A model generated the notes under the pieces. The model was not told where the DNA came from. It saw only the letters and a program-made list of their open reading frames with translations, and made no database searches. A stretch of 64,000 bases of DNA from Pseudomonas sp. PH1b (GTDB lineage: Bacteria; Pseudomonadota; Gammaproteobacteria; Pseudomonadales; Pseudomonadaceae). Positions within the stretch are counted from its first letter, which is position 1, and every line of letters begins with the position of its first letter. The stretch spans positions 372,001 to 436,000 of the forward strand of contig NZ_AYMU01000020.1 in the NCBI RefSeq assembly GCF_000633395.1. Reading direction: 5' to 3'. The position numbers and the translations under genes are program-made. This document shows, piece after piece, positions 35,853-45,206 of this stretch.

Positions 35853-36657
35853 CCTGTCTGTTCCTGCCTTTCCCGGCAACTTGCCTGACAAGCGTCAGGT
35901 CGCGGCTTCGTTTTCCCGTGCGGCGGCCAGCTATGACAGTGTTGCCGATCTGCAGCGCGCGGTCGGCCAGCAGTTGCTGGACCGTTTACCTGAAGGTTGG
36001 ACGCCCGCTCGCTGGCTGGATCTGGGGTGTGGCACTGGGCATTTCAGTCGGGTGCTCGGAGCGTGCTTCCCTGATAGCCAGGGACTGGCGGTGGATATTG
36101 CCCAGGGCATGCTGGCTCACGCCAGGCCTCTGGGGGGCGCCGAGCATTTCATTGCTGGGGATGCCGAGCGCCTGCCCCTGCAAACAGACAGCTGTGGACT
36201 GATCTTTTCCAGCCTGGCGGTGCAATGGTGCGCCGATTTCACGGCGGTGCTCAGCGAGGCACGGCGCGTGTTGAAGCCAGGTGGTGTCCTGGCGTTCGCC
36301 AGCCTGTGCGTCGGCACCCTGCATGAGCTGCGTGAGAGCTGGGGCCAGGTCGACGGCCAGGTGCACGTCAATCGCTTTCGTGAGTTCGAACGCTACCGGC
36401 AACTCTGTGACGCCAGCGGCTTGCAAGTGCGTAGCCTGGAGAAGGTTCCCCATGTCCTGCATTATCCGGATGTACGTAGTCTGACCCATGAATTGAAAGC
36501 CCTGGGCGCGCACAATCTGAATCCCGGGCGCCCGGGCGGCTTGACAGGGCGGGCGCGGATCGCCGGGCTTATCGAGGCCTATGAGGGGTTTCGTCAGGCC
36601 GAGGGATTGCCCGCTACATACCAAGTGGTCTATGCCGTGTTGGAGAAACCGCTATGA
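35845..36657 (+). CDS. bioC: Malonyl-ACP O-methyltransferase
   Basis: 270-residue SAM-dependent methyltransferase that caps malonyl-ACP to begin pimelate synthesis. SAM motif LDLGCGTGHFSRVLG, then GDAERLPLQTDSCGLIFSSLAVQWC. ATG at 35845 overlaps the bioH stop by 8 bp; an earlier ATG at 35833 is possible but less typical. Confidence 0.94.
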   Translation: MTDLSVPAFPGNLPDKRQVAASFSRAAASYDSVADLQRAVGQQLLDRLPEGWTPARWLDLGCGTGHFSRVLGACFPDSQGLAVDIAQGMLAHARPLGGAEHFIAGDAERLPLQTDSCGLIFSSLAVQWCADFTAVLSEARRVLKPGGVLAFASLCVGTLHELRESWGQVDGQVHVNRFREFERYRQLCDASGLQVRSLEKVPHVLHYPDVRSLTHELKALGAHNLNPGRPGGLTGRARIAGLIEAYEGFRQAEGLPATYQVVYAVLEKPL

Positions 36658-37334
36658 GCCCTGCCTATTTCATCACCGGTACTGACACCGATGTCGGCAA
36701 GACCACCATTGCCGCAGGCTTGTTGTACGCAGCCCGGCTGGCCGGGTTGAGCACTGCGGCGGGCAAGCCGGTGGCATCCGGCTGCGAACCGAGCCCCCAG
36801 GGCTTGCGCAACGCCGATGCGCTGGCGCTGCTGGCACAGTCGTCATTGTCATTGAGTTATCAGGAGGTCAATCCGATTGCCTTCGAACCGGCGATTGCTC
36901 CGCACCTGGCTGCGCGGGAGGCCGGGGTGGCGCTGACGGTGCAGTCGCTGCTGACGCCCATGCGCCAGATCCTGGCCAAGGGTGCAGATTTCACCCTGAT
37001 CGAAGGGGCGGGGGGCTGGCGAGTGCCCTTGGCCGATCAGGACAACCTGTCGGACCTGGCCATGGCCCTGGGCCTGCCGGTGATCCTGGTGGTGGGGGTG
37101 CGCCTGGGGTGCATCAACCATGCCTTGCTCACCGCCGAGGCCATTGCCCAGGACGGTCTGCAACTGGCAGGTTGGGTGGCCAATATCATCGATCCTAAGA
37201 CCTCTCGTCTGGAAGAAAACCTTGCGACCCTGGCCGAACGATTGCCAGCACCGTGCCTGGGAAGAGTGCCGAAGCTCAAGGCTGCTGGAGCCGAGGCGGT
37301 AGCGGAGCACTTGCAGTTGGACCTGCTGGACTAG
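36654..37334 (+). CDS. bioD: Dethiobiotin synthetase
   Basis: 226-residue ATP-dependent carboxylase. P-loop FITGTDTDVGKTTIAAGL, the KPVASGC substrate motif and EGAGGWRVPL are intact. Overlaps bioC by 4 bp and ends the bioBFHCD cluster. bioA is elsewhere. Confidence 0.96.
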   Translation: MSPAYFITGTDTDVGKTTIAAGLLYAARLAGLSTAAGKPVASGCEPSPQGLRNADALALLAQSSLSLSYQEVNPIAFEPAIAPHLAAREAGVALTVQSLLTPMRQILAKGADFTLIEGAGGWRVPLADQDNLSDLAMALGLPVILVVGVRLGCINHALLTAEAIAQDGLQLAGWVANIIDPKTSRLEENLATLAERLPAPCLGRVPKLKAAGAEAVAEHLQLDLLD

Positions 37335-37441
37335 ATTTTGCCTATGACAAGGCATATTGCCATTAGTGTTTTTGACGGGCGTTTTCTTGACAGGTCTGCT
37401 TCAATTACCCTCGTCACTCATTCTCAAGGTCGAGACCTCCC

Positions 37442-37738
37442 ATGGAAATCTCCGGGAACAACGCTTTCTACGCCGGACTGAACGCGATTCAGACCGGGCA
37501 GAATCGTGTCGATCAAGCCGCTGGCCAGATCGCCAGCACGGCCGTTGAGCGCTCCGCCGGCAGCCAGTCATCAGAACTCCAGGTGAATCGCCTGCGTGGC
37601 GTGGATCGCAGCCAGGAATCAGACCTGGCCAGCAGCATGGTGGAAATGTCCATGGGCAAGATCCAGGCTGAGTTGGGCGTCAAGGTGGCCAAGGCATCTG
37701 ACGAAGTCCTCGGTACCCTGATCGATACCTACGCCTGA
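37442..37738 (+). CDS. 98-aa protein resembling a miniature flagellar axial (rod/hook) protein
   Basis: N-terminal helix NNAFYAGLNAIQTGQNRVDQAAGQIA matches the D0 coil of flagellar rod, hook and hook-junction proteins (pattern M-x-x-GLNA-x2-A-x3-N). The C-terminal DLASSMVEMSMGKIQAELGVKVAKASDEVLGTLIDTYA matches the terminal coil of FlgC/FlgE (DL-x3-VDM-x3-Q...K-x2-D-x-IL-x-TL). A short Ser-rich stretch replaces the whole central domain. No other flagellar genes are near. P. aeruginosa has a small hypothetical gene at the same place after bioD. Function unknown. Confidence 0.7.
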   Translation: MEISGNNAFYAGLNAIQTGQNRVDQAAGQIASTAVERSAGSQSSELQVNRLRGVDRSQESDLASSMVEMSMGKIQAELGVKVAKASDEVLGTLIDTYA

Positions 37739-37930
37739 TACCCCTCCTTCTCTGGCCCGATTTCCTGATGGAAAGCGGGCCTGCTGCATGCTTTTACTTT
37801 CTATAACACCTTAATTCCGCTCGATAGCTGAACGCCGCCAGGTCGCCTCCTACACTTTCACGGCAAGTGCTGTGGGCGTTCGGCTGCGCGTGCATTTGTG
37901 CCTCGGTGACGAAAGGCGTTTGCACGATGC

Positions 37931-37975
37931 TTGACAAGATTTGGGCGTAAACGTATGTTTCAAACAACTGTTTGA
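37931..37975 (+). promoter_or_regulatory. Sigma-70 promoter with overlapping PsrA operator
   Basis: TTGACA (37931-37936), 17-bp spacer, TATGTT (37954-37959). Immediately downstream is a palindrome TCAAACAACTGTTTGA (37960-37975), an exact match to the PsrA site C/GAAAC-N2-4-GTTTG/C. PsrA is a TetR repressor released by long-chain acyl-CoA, which suits the acyl-CoA dehydrogenase downstream. Confidence 0.8.
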
Positions 37976-38035
37976 CCGCTATAAAAATTCAACGCGGTTG
38001 TTCATTCCCGGTTACATCAGCAGAGGTTTATCGCT

Positions 38036-39841
38036 ATGCCTGACTACAAGGCCCCCTTGCGTGATATTCGCTTCGTACGTGACGAGCTGCTCGGTTATGA
38101 GGCGCACTATCAGAGCCTCCCGGCTTGCCAGGACGCCACTCCAGACATGGTTGACGCCATTCTCGAGGAAGGTGCGAAGTTTTGTGAGCAGGTGCTGGCT
38201 CCGCTGAACCGTGTGGGCGACCTGGAAGGTTGCACCTGGAGTGAAACCGGCGTTAAGACCCCGACCGGCTTCAAGGAAGCCTACAAGCAGTTCGTCGAAG
38301 GTGGCTGGCCAAGCCTGGCCCATGACGTCGAGCATGGCGGTCAGGGCCTGCCTGAATCCCTGGGCCTGGCGGTCAGTGAAATGGTCGGCGAAGCCAACTG
38401 GTCGTGGGGCATGTACCCGGGCCTGTCCCATGGCGCGATGAACACCATCTCCGAACACGGCACGCCTGAGCAGCAAGAGGCTTACCTGACCAAGCTGGTA
38501 TCCGGTGAATGGACCGGCACCATGTGCCTGACCGAGCCGCACTGCGGTACCGACCTGGGCATGCTGCGCACCAAGGCCGAACCTCAGGCTGATGGTTCCT
38601 ACAAAGTCACCGGCACCAAGATCTTCATCTCCGCCGGTGAACACGACATGGCCGACAACATCGTCCATATCGTCCTGGCTCGCCTGCCGGATGCGCCGGC
38701 TGGCACCAAAGGTATCTCGCTGTTCATCGTGCCCAAGTTCCTGCCTAACGCCGATGGCTCTGTTGGCCAGCGCAACGCAGTGAGCTGCGGTTCCCTGGAA
38801 CACAAGATGGGTATCCACGGCAACGCCACCTGCGTGATGAACTTCGACGCGGCCACCGGTTTCCTCATCGGCCCGGCGAACAAGGGCCTGAACTGCATGT
38901 TCACCTTCATGAACACTGCTCGTCTGGGTACTGCCCTGCAGGGCCTGGCCCACGCCGAGATCGGTTTCCAGGGCGGCCTGAAATACGCTCGTGATCGCCT
39001 GCAGATGCGCTCCCTGACTGGCCCGAAAGCGCCGGACAAGGCCGCTGACCCGATCATCGTGCACCCTGATGTACGTCGCATGCTGCTGACCATGAAGGCG
39101 TTCGCCGAAGGCAACCGGGCCATGGTCTACTTCACTGCCAAGCAGGTCGACATCGTCAAGTACGGTGTGGACGAGGAAGAGAAGAAAAAGGCCGACGCCC
39201 TGCTGGCGTTCATGACTCCGATCGCCAAGGCGTTCATGACCGAAGTCGGCTTCGAATCCGCCAACCACGGTGTGCAGATCTACGGTGGCCATGGTTTCAT
39301 CGCCGAGTGGGGCATGGAGCAGAACGTTCGCGACAGCCGCATCTCGATGTTGTACGAAGGCACCACCGGCATCCAGGCCCTGGACCTGCTGGGCCGTAAA
39401 GTACTGATGACTCAAGGCGAGGCCCTCAAAGGCTTCACCAAGATCGTCCACAAGTTCTGCCAGAACAACGAAGGCAACGAAGCGGTCAAAGAGTTCGTCG
39501 CACCGCTGGCAGCACTGAACAAGGAATGGGGCGAACTGACCATGAAAGTGGGCATGGCCGCCATGAAGGACCGTGAAGAAGTCGGTGCTGCTTCGGTGGA
39601 TTACCTGATGTATTCCGGTTATGCCTGCCTGGCCTACTTCTGGGCTGACATGGCGCGTCTGGCGGCTGAGAAGCTGGCAGCCGGCACCACCGAGGAAGCC
39701 TTCTACACCGCCAAGCTGCAGACTGCGCGTTTCTACTTCCAGCGCATCCTGCCGCGGACCCGCACTCACGTTGCAACCATGCTGTCGGGTGCCAACAACC
39801 TGATGGACATGAAAGAAGAAGACTTCGGCCTGGCTTACTAA
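38036..39841 (+). CDS. Acyl-CoA dehydrogenase, paralogue 1 (PA0506/FadE1-like)
   Basis: 601-residue flavoprotein catalysing the first beta-oxidation step. Features: FAD/substrate block GEWTGTMCLTEPHCGTDLG, ISAGEHDMADNIVHIVLARLPDAPAGTKG, and the catalytic glutamate in YEGTTGIQALDLLG. An extra C-terminal alpha-helical domain (~470-601) makes it longer than the classic ~400-residue enzymes and is typical of this family. The PsrA-type site on its promoter suggests induction by long-chain fatty acids. A strong terminator follows. Confidence 0.92.
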   Translation: MPDYKAPLRDIRFVRDELLGYEAHYQSLPACQDATPDMVDAILEEGAKFCEQVLAPLNRVGDLEGCTWSETGVKTPTGFKEAYKQFVEGGWPSLAHDVEHGGQGLPESLGLAVSEMVGEANWSWGMYPGLSHGAMNTISEHGTPEQQEAYLTKLVSGEWTGTMCLTEPHCGTDLGMLRTKAEPQADGSYKVTGTKIFISAGEHDMADNIVHIVLARLPDAPAGTKGISLFIVPKFLPNADGSVGQRNAVSCGSLEHKMGIHGNATCVMNFDAATGFLIGPANKGLNCMFTFMNTARLGTALQGLAHAEIGFQGGLKYARDRLQMRSLTGPKAPDKAADPIIVHPDVRRMLLTMKAFAEGNRAMVYFTAKQVDIVKYGVDEEEKKKADALLAFMTPIAKAFMTEVGFESANHGVQIYGGHGFIAEWGMEQNVRDSRISMLYEGTTGIQALDLLGRKVLMTQGEALKGFTKIVHKFCQNNEGNEAVKEFVAPLAALNKEWGELTMKVGMAAMKDREEVGAASVDYLMYSGYACLAYFWADMARLAAEKLAAGTTEEAFYTAKLQTARFYFQRILPRTRTHVATMLSGANNLMDMKEEDFGLAY

Positions 39842-39860
39842 GCCTTAGCGGATGTCATGC

Positions 39861-39897
39861 AAAAAGCCGCTGGCCCCTCGGGGCCAGCGGCTTTTTT
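39861..39897 (+). terminator. Terminator after acyl-CoA dehydrogenase 1
   Basis: Long perfect stem (AAGCCGCTGGCCCC / GGGGCCAGCGGCTT) with A and T runs on either side, so probably active in both directions. Confidence 0.93.
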
Positions 39898-40062
39898 GTA
39901 GCTGCAGAATCTTGGTGAAAATTCCCGACTAAATCGCTAAGCAGATACGATTGCCTGCCGTTAAAGAGATGGCAATGTGATGTCTGTCACACTGCATGTG
40001 CTTAACTTCTGCAAATAGAGGCACAATGCCATCTATTGGTCAGCCGGGTCGGAGTTTTACCC

Positions 40063-41355
40063 TTGCCGCGTTCTTCCGCTGTACGTTTCAGTCATTTTCT
40101 ACCGTCTTTACTGCTTTTGCTTGCTGGGCTGGCGGCCGCCTACGTCAAGGACCTCAACGTCTTCTTCACTTCACTGTTCAACGTGCTGCCAACCCTGGTG
40201 CTGTTGCTCGGTGGAGCCTATTGCGCGGTGTACCGTCGCCAGCGCGAACTGTTCCTCATGGTCACGGTGTACATCGCCTACTTCCTGCTGGACACCCAGA
40301 CCGACTTCTACCGGGATAACGGTAGGGTCCGCGAGGATGCGGCGGTGGTGTTCCACCTCTGCTGCCTATTGCTGCCTTTGCTGTTCGGCCTGTTCGCCGC
40401 CTGGCAGGAGCGCACTCACCTGTTCCAGGACATGGTGGCGCGTTTCGCCGTGTTGCTGGCCTTTGGCAGTGTGGCCCTGGGGCTTGAGCAGAGTTACCCA
40501 CAGGCGTTGCTGAACTGGCTGGCGGAAATTCGCTGGCCAGCCCTGCACGGCAGCTGGATGAGCCTGATCCAGTTGTCCTATCCGGTGTTCTTTGCTGCCT
40601 TCCTGCTGTTGGCCATCCAGTACTGGCGCAGCCCGCGGCCGTTGCACGCCGCGCAGTTGGTGGGGCTGCTCGGGCTGTTCTGGATGCTGCCCAAGACCTT
40701 CATCCTGCCGTTCACCCTGAACATCATGTGCAGCCAGGTGATGCTGATGATCGCCGCAGCGGTCGCTCACGAGGCGTACCAGATGGCGTTCCGTGACGAG
40801 TTGACCGGCTTGCCTGGGCGCCGAGCCCTGAATGAGCGCATGCAGCGGTTGGGCCGCAACTATGTGCTGGCCATGACTGACGTCGATCACTTCAAGAAAT
40901 TCAACGACACCCATGGCCATGACGTGGGTGACCAGGTGCTGCGCCTGGTGGCCAGCAAACTCTCGAAAGTCACCGGTGGCGGTCGGGCCTATCGCTACGG
41001 TGGGGAAGAGTTCGCGGTGGTGTTTGCCGGCAAGAGCATGGACGAGTGCATGCCGCACCTGGAGATGATTCGCGAGGTCATCGCCACCTACAACATTCAA
41101 CTGCGCAACCAGGACAACCGTCCTCAGGACGATCAGCAAGGCCGACAGCGGCGCGGGGTTGCTGCGGCTTCCAGTGTTTCGGTCACCATCAGCATCGGGG
41201 TTGCCGAGCGCCTGATGGAGCACCGTACGCCCGAGGAGGTACTCAAGGCCGCCGACCAGGCGCTCTACAGCGCCAAGGGCGCAGGGCGTAACTGTGTGGT
41301 GGCATTCGGACAGAACCGTCGCGGCGCAGTGCGCATGGATACGGCTGCGGGTTGA
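40063..41355 (+). CDS. Membrane diguanylate cyclase (GGDEF)
   Basis: 430 residues from a TTG start at 40063, chosen because GGAG lies eight bases upstream; an earlier TTG at 40036 lacks such a site and no ATG is available. Six to seven transmembrane helices (to about residue 235) precede a GGDEF domain with active-site GGEEF at about 313-317 and the DELTGLPGRRAL and DVDHFKKFND motifs. The RxxD inhibitory site is absent (TGGG at that place). Predicted to make c-di-GMP without allosteric product inhibition. It interrupts the acyl-CoA dehydrogenase series. Confidence 0.88.
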   Translation: MPRSSAVRFSHFLPSLLLLLAGLAAAYVKDLNVFFTSLFNVLPTLVLLLGGAYCAVYRRQRELFLMVTVYIAYFLLDTQTDFYRDNGRVREDAAVVFHLCCLLLPLLFGLFAAWQERTHLFQDMVARFAVLLAFGSVALGLEQSYPQALLNWLAEIRWPALHGSWMSLIQLSYPVFFAAFLLLAIQYWRSPRPLHAAQLVGLLGLFWMLPKTFILPFTLNIMCSQVMLMIAAAVAHEAYQMAFRDELTGLPGRRALNERMQRLGRNYVLAMTDVDHFKKFNDTHGHDVGDQVLRLVASKLSKVTGGGRAYRYGGEEFAVVFAGKSMDECMPHLEMIREVIATYNIQLRNQDNRPQDDQQGRQRRGVAAASSVSVTISIGVAERLMEHRTPEEVLKAADQALYSAKGAGRNCVVAFGQNRRGAVRMDTAAG

Positions 41356-41446
41356 GTGATGATGGCGCATTCAGCGCCTGCACAGTCATTGGCAGGTCGA
41401 GGGCGGCAGCAGTAGGTTGATTTGATCTGCTGCCGGAGGAATCACC

Positions 41447-43243
41447 ATGCCCGAGTATCAAGCCCCCCTGCGCGACATGCGCTTTCTGATCGACCACGTC
41501 TTTGACTTCCATGCCGGTTACGCGGCCCTTGGGGCTACCGATGCCAGCCCGGACATGGTCAGCGCGATCCTCGAGGAAGGGGCCAGGTTCTGTGAAAACG
41601 TCCTGGCCCCGCTGAACCGCTCCGGTGATGAGGAGGGCTGTCATTTCGACAATGGCGTGGTGACCACCCCCAGGGGGTTCAAGGAAGCCTTCGCCCAATA
41701 TGTGGAGGGCGGCTGGCATGGGCTGGCCGCCGACCCCGCATACGGCGGCCAGGGGTTGCCTCACTCGCTGGGGCTGGTGATCAGCGAGATGGTGGGGTCC
41801 AGCAACACTTCCTGGGGCATGTACCCGGGGCTGACCCACGGCGCCATGTCGGCGATTCATGCCCATGGCACCCGCGAGCAGAAACAGTTGTACCTGAACA
41901 AGCTCACCGCCGGGCAATGGACCGGCACCATGTGCTTGACCGAGGCCCATTGCGGCACTGACCTTGGCATCATCAAGACCCGCGCCGTGCCTCAGGCCGA
42001 TGGCAGCTATGCGCTGTCCGGCAGCAAGATCTTCATCTCTGCCGGTGAGCACGACCTGAGTGAAAACATCATTCACCTGGTCCTGGCCAAGCTGCCGGAT
42101 GCACCGGCCGGGACCAAGGGCATTTCGCTGTTCATCGTGCCCAAGTTCCTGCCAGACGCGACGGGGGAAGTGGGCGAGCGCAATGGGGTGAGCTGCGGCT
42201 CCATTGAGCACAAGATGGGGATCAAGGCGTCAGCCACCTGCGTGCTGAACTTCGATGGCGCCCAGGGCTTCCTGATCGGCGAGGCCAACAAAGGCCTGAA
42301 CTGCATGTTCACCATGATGAACCACGCACGCCTGGGCACCGGAATGCAGGGGTTGTGCCTGGGCGAAACGAGCTTCCAGGGGGCGATCAAATATGCCAAC
42401 GAGCGCTTGCAGATGCGCGCCCTGACAGGCCCCAAGGCCCCGGAAAAGACCGCGGACCCGATCATCGTCCACCCCGACGTGCGACGCATGCTGCTGACCA
42501 TGAAGGCCTTCAACGAGGGCAACCGGGCCTTGGCCTATTTCACCGCCCAGTTGCTGGACGTGGCCCATTTGAGTGATGACCCGGCGCAGCGTCAGGAGGC
42601 GGATAACCTGCTGGCATTCCTCACCCCGATCTGCAAGGCGTTCATGACCGAGACCGGGTTGGAAGTCACCAACCATGGCATGCAGGTGTTTGGCGGCCAC
42701 GGCTTCATCCGCGAGTGGGGCATGGAGCAGTTGGTACGTGATTGCCGCATTGCCCCCATCTATGAGGGCACCAATGGCATCCAGGCCCTGGATCTGCTGG
42801 GGCGCAAGGTGCTGGGCAGCCAGGGCAAGCTGCTGCTGGGCTTCACCAGAATCGTGCACAAGTTTTGCGTGGCCAACGCCGAGCATCCGCAGCTTGTGGG
42901 CTATATCGCGCAACTTGACGGCTTGAACCGCCAGTGGGGCGAATTGACCACCAAGGTGGGCATGGCGGCGATGAAGAACCCGGATGAAGTGGGGGCTGCC
43001 GCCCTGGATTATCTGATGTACAGCGGCTACATCATCCTGGCCTATCTTTGGTTGCGTATGGCCCTGGTGGCTCAGCAGCAGTTGGAGTCCGAGCAGGGTG
43101 ATGGAGACTTCGCCAAGGCCAAGCTGGCCACCTGCGAGTTCTACTTCAAGCGCTTGCTGCCCCGCACCGGCGCTCATCTGGCGGCGATTGAGTCTGGCAG
43201 TGATTGCTTGATGAAGCTGCCGGCCCAGTTGTTCGCGCTGTGA
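41447..43243 (+). CDS. Acyl-CoA dehydrogenase, paralogue 2
   Basis: 598 residues, collinear with paralogue 1: MPEYQAPLRDMRFLIDHVFDF start, GQWTGTMCLTEAHCGTDLG, catalytic Glu in YEGTNGIQALDLLG, C-terminal helical domain. Preceded by GGAGGAATCACC. No PsrA box was seen in the 91 bp upstream. Substrate chain length cannot be read from the sequence; relatives in P. aeruginosa split between long- and medium-chain preference. Confidence 0.92.
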   Translation: MPEYQAPLRDMRFLIDHVFDFHAGYAALGATDASPDMVSAILEEGARFCENVLAPLNRSGDEEGCHFDNGVVTTPRGFKEAFAQYVEGGWHGLAADPAYGGQGLPHSLGLVISEMVGSSNTSWGMYPGLTHGAMSAIHAHGTREQKQLYLNKLTAGQWTGTMCLTEAHCGTDLGIIKTRAVPQADGSYALSGSKIFISAGEHDLSENIIHLVLAKLPDAPAGTKGISLFIVPKFLPDATGEVGERNGVSCGSIEHKMGIKASATCVLNFDGAQGFLIGEANKGLNCMFTMMNHARLGTGMQGLCLGETSFQGAIKYANERLQMRALTGPKAPEKTADPIIVHPDVRRMLLTMKAFNEGNRALAYFTAQLLDVAHLSDDPAQRQEADNLLAFLTPICKAFMTETGLEVTNHGMQVFGGHGFIREWGMEQLVRDCRIAPIYEGTNGIQALDLLGRKVLGSQGKLLLGFTRIVHKFCVANAEHPQLVGYIAQLDGLNRQWGELTTKVGMAAMKNPDEVGAAALDYLMYSGYIILAYLWLRMALVAQQQLESEQGDGDFAKAKLATCEFYFKRLLPRTGAHLAAIESGSDCLMKLPAQLFAL

Positions 43244-43260
43244 CCTTGAGCTGCCCTGAA

Positions 43261-43284
43261 TAAAGCCTGCTGCTGCGGGCTTTA
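43261..43284 (+). terminator. Terminator after acyl-CoA dehydrogenase 2
   Basis: TAAAGCC / GGCTTTA stem with a GC-rich loop, 17 bp past the stop. Confidence 0.65.
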
Positions 43285-43427
43285 TCCTGCTGGCATTTGT
43301 CGATGACTAAAAATAACAAAAAAGTCACTAGTTGACCCTATGTGTCTTAAAAGTTGTTCGGGTACACTCGGGTTTTCGTAAATGGGCCTGTTTCGGCCCA
43401 CTTGTCTTCGATCTTGCGAGGTTTGCC

Positions 43428-45206
43428 ATGGCTGACTACAAAGCCCCCCTGCGCGATATGCGCTTCGTCCTCAATGAAGTGTTCGAGGTCGCCAAACTCT
43501 GGGCCCAGTTGCCGGCTTTGGCTGAAACCGTAGATGCCGAGACAGTCGAGGCCATTCTCGAAGAGGCAGGCAAGGTCACTGCCAGAAGCATCGCGCCCTT
43601 GAGCCGCAGCGCCGACGAAGAAGGTTGCCATTGGAACAATACCGAGGTGACCACCCCGCAAGGTTTTCCACAGGCCTACCAGACCTACGCCGAGGGTGGC
43701 TGGGTTGGCGTGGGAGGCGATCCGGAGTTCGGTGGCATGGGCATGCCCAAGGCGGTGTCCGCCCAGGTCGAGGAAATGGTCAACTCCGCAAGCCTGGCAT
43801 TCGGCCTGTATCCGATGCTGACCGCTGGTGCCTGTCTGTCGATCAATGCGCATGCTAGCGAAGAACTGAAAGCCGCGTACCTGCCGAACATGTATGCCGG
43901 TGTCTGGGCCGGCTCCATGTGCCTGACCGAGCCCCATGCCGGTACCGACCTGGGGATTATCCGCACCAAGGCCGAGCCTCAGGCGGATGGTGCCTATGCC
44001 ATCAGCGGGACCAAGATCTTCATCACCGGCGGTGAGCACGACCTGACGGAAAACATCATTCACCTGGTGCTGGCCAAACTGCCGGATGCCCCGGCCGGCC
44101 CGAAGGGCATTTCCCTGTTCCTGGTGCCCAAGTTCATGGTCAACACCGATGGCAGCCTGGGGGCGCGCAACCCGGTGAGCTGTGGTTCGATCGAGCACAA
44201 GATGGGGATCCAGGCTTCGGCCACCTGCGTGATGAACTTCGATCAGGCCATTGGTTACTTGGTGGGTGAGCCGAACAAAGGCTTGGCGGCCATGTTTACC
44301 ATGATGAACTACGAGCGCCTGGGGGTCGGTATCCAGGGCCTGGCGACTGGTGAGCGCTCTTACCAGAACGCGGTGGAATATGCCCGTGATCGCCTGCAAA
44401 GCCGTTCGCCTACCGGTCCGCAAGCCAAGGACAAGGTCGCCGATCCGATCATCGTGCACCCGGATGTACGGCGCATGCTGCTGACCATGAAGGCTGCCAA
44501 CGAAGGTGGCCGCGCATTCTCGACTTACGTGGCGATGCAACTGGATACCGCCAAGTTCAGCGAAGACGCCCAGACCCGCAAACGCGCGGAAAGCCTGGTG
44601 GCACTGTTGACACCCGTGGCCAAGGCATTCCTCACCGATCTGGGGTTGGAAACCACTGTTCATGGCCAACAGATCTTTGGCGGCCACGGCTACATCCGCG
44701 AATGGGGCCAGGAGCAATTGGTTCGCGACGTGCGGATCACCCAGATCTACGAAGGCACCAACGGCATTCAGGCGCTGGACCTGGTGGGCCGCAAGATCGT
44801 CGGCAGCGGCGGAGCGTTCTATACCTTGTTCGCCGATGAGATTCGCCACTTCACCGCCACCGCCGATGAGCAACTGGCGGAGTTCACTCGCCCCTTGAAT
44901 GCGGCGTTGGACAACCTGGATGAGTTGACGGCATGGCTGCTGGATCGGGCAGTCAGCAACCCCAACGAAATAGGCGCGGCCTCGGTGGAGTACCTGCAGG
45001 TGTTCGGCTACACCGCCTATGCCTATATGTGGGCATTGATGGCGAAGGCCGCCTTGGGCAAGGAGCAGGAAGAGGATTTCTATGCCAGCAAGCTGGGCAC
45101 TGCACGTTTCTACTTTGCCCGTTTGTTGCCGCGGATCCATTCGTTGACCGCGTCGGTCAAGGCAGGTAGCGAGTCCCTGTTCCTGCTGCAGGCTGAGCAG
45201 TTCTGA
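43428..45206 (+). CDS. Acyl-CoA dehydrogenase, paralogue 3
   Basis: 592 residues. The ATG at 43428 gives MADYKAPLRDMRFVLNEVFEV, matching the paralogues; the longer frame is spurious. It has GVWAGSMCLTEPHAGTDLG, in which the TEP-Cys-GTDLG Cys of paralogue 1 is Ala, catalytic Glu in YEGTNGIQALDLVG, and the long C-terminal domain. More diverged than the other two, so probably a different acyl preference. Confidence 0.92.
   Translation: MADYKAPLRDMRFVLNEVFEVAKLWAQLPALAETVDAETVEAILEEAGKVTARSIAPLSRSADEEGCHWNNTEVTTPQGFPQAYQTYAEGGWVGVGGDPEFGGMGMPKAVSAQVEEMVNSASLAFGLYPMLTAGACLSINAHASEELKAAYLPNMYAGVWAGSMCLTEPHAGTDLGIIRTKAEPQADGAYAISGTKIFITGGEHDLTENIIHLVLAKLPDAPAGPKGISLFLVPKFMVNTDGSLGARNPVSCGSIEHKMGIQASATCVMNFDQAIGYLVGEPNKGLAAMFTMMNYERLGVGIQGLATGERSYQNAVEYARDRLQSRSPTGPQAKDKVADPIIVHPDVRRMLLTMKAANEGGRAFSTYVAMQLDTAKFSEDAQTRKRAESLVALLTPVAKAFLTDLGLETTVHGQQIFGGHGYIREWGQEQLVRDVRITQIYEGTNGIQALDLVGRKIVGSGGAFYTLFADEIRHFTATADEQLAEFTRPLNAALDNLDELTAWLLDRAVSNPNEIGAASVEYLQVFGYTAYAYMWALMAKAALGKEQEEDFYASKLGTARFYFARLLPRIHSLTASVKAGSESLFLLQAEQF

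Noticed and set aside
43285..43427. PsrA site before acyl-CoA dehydrogenase 3
   Set aside because: Searched for CAAAC-N-GTTTG; none. A TTGACC is present but no -10 at proper spacing was found.
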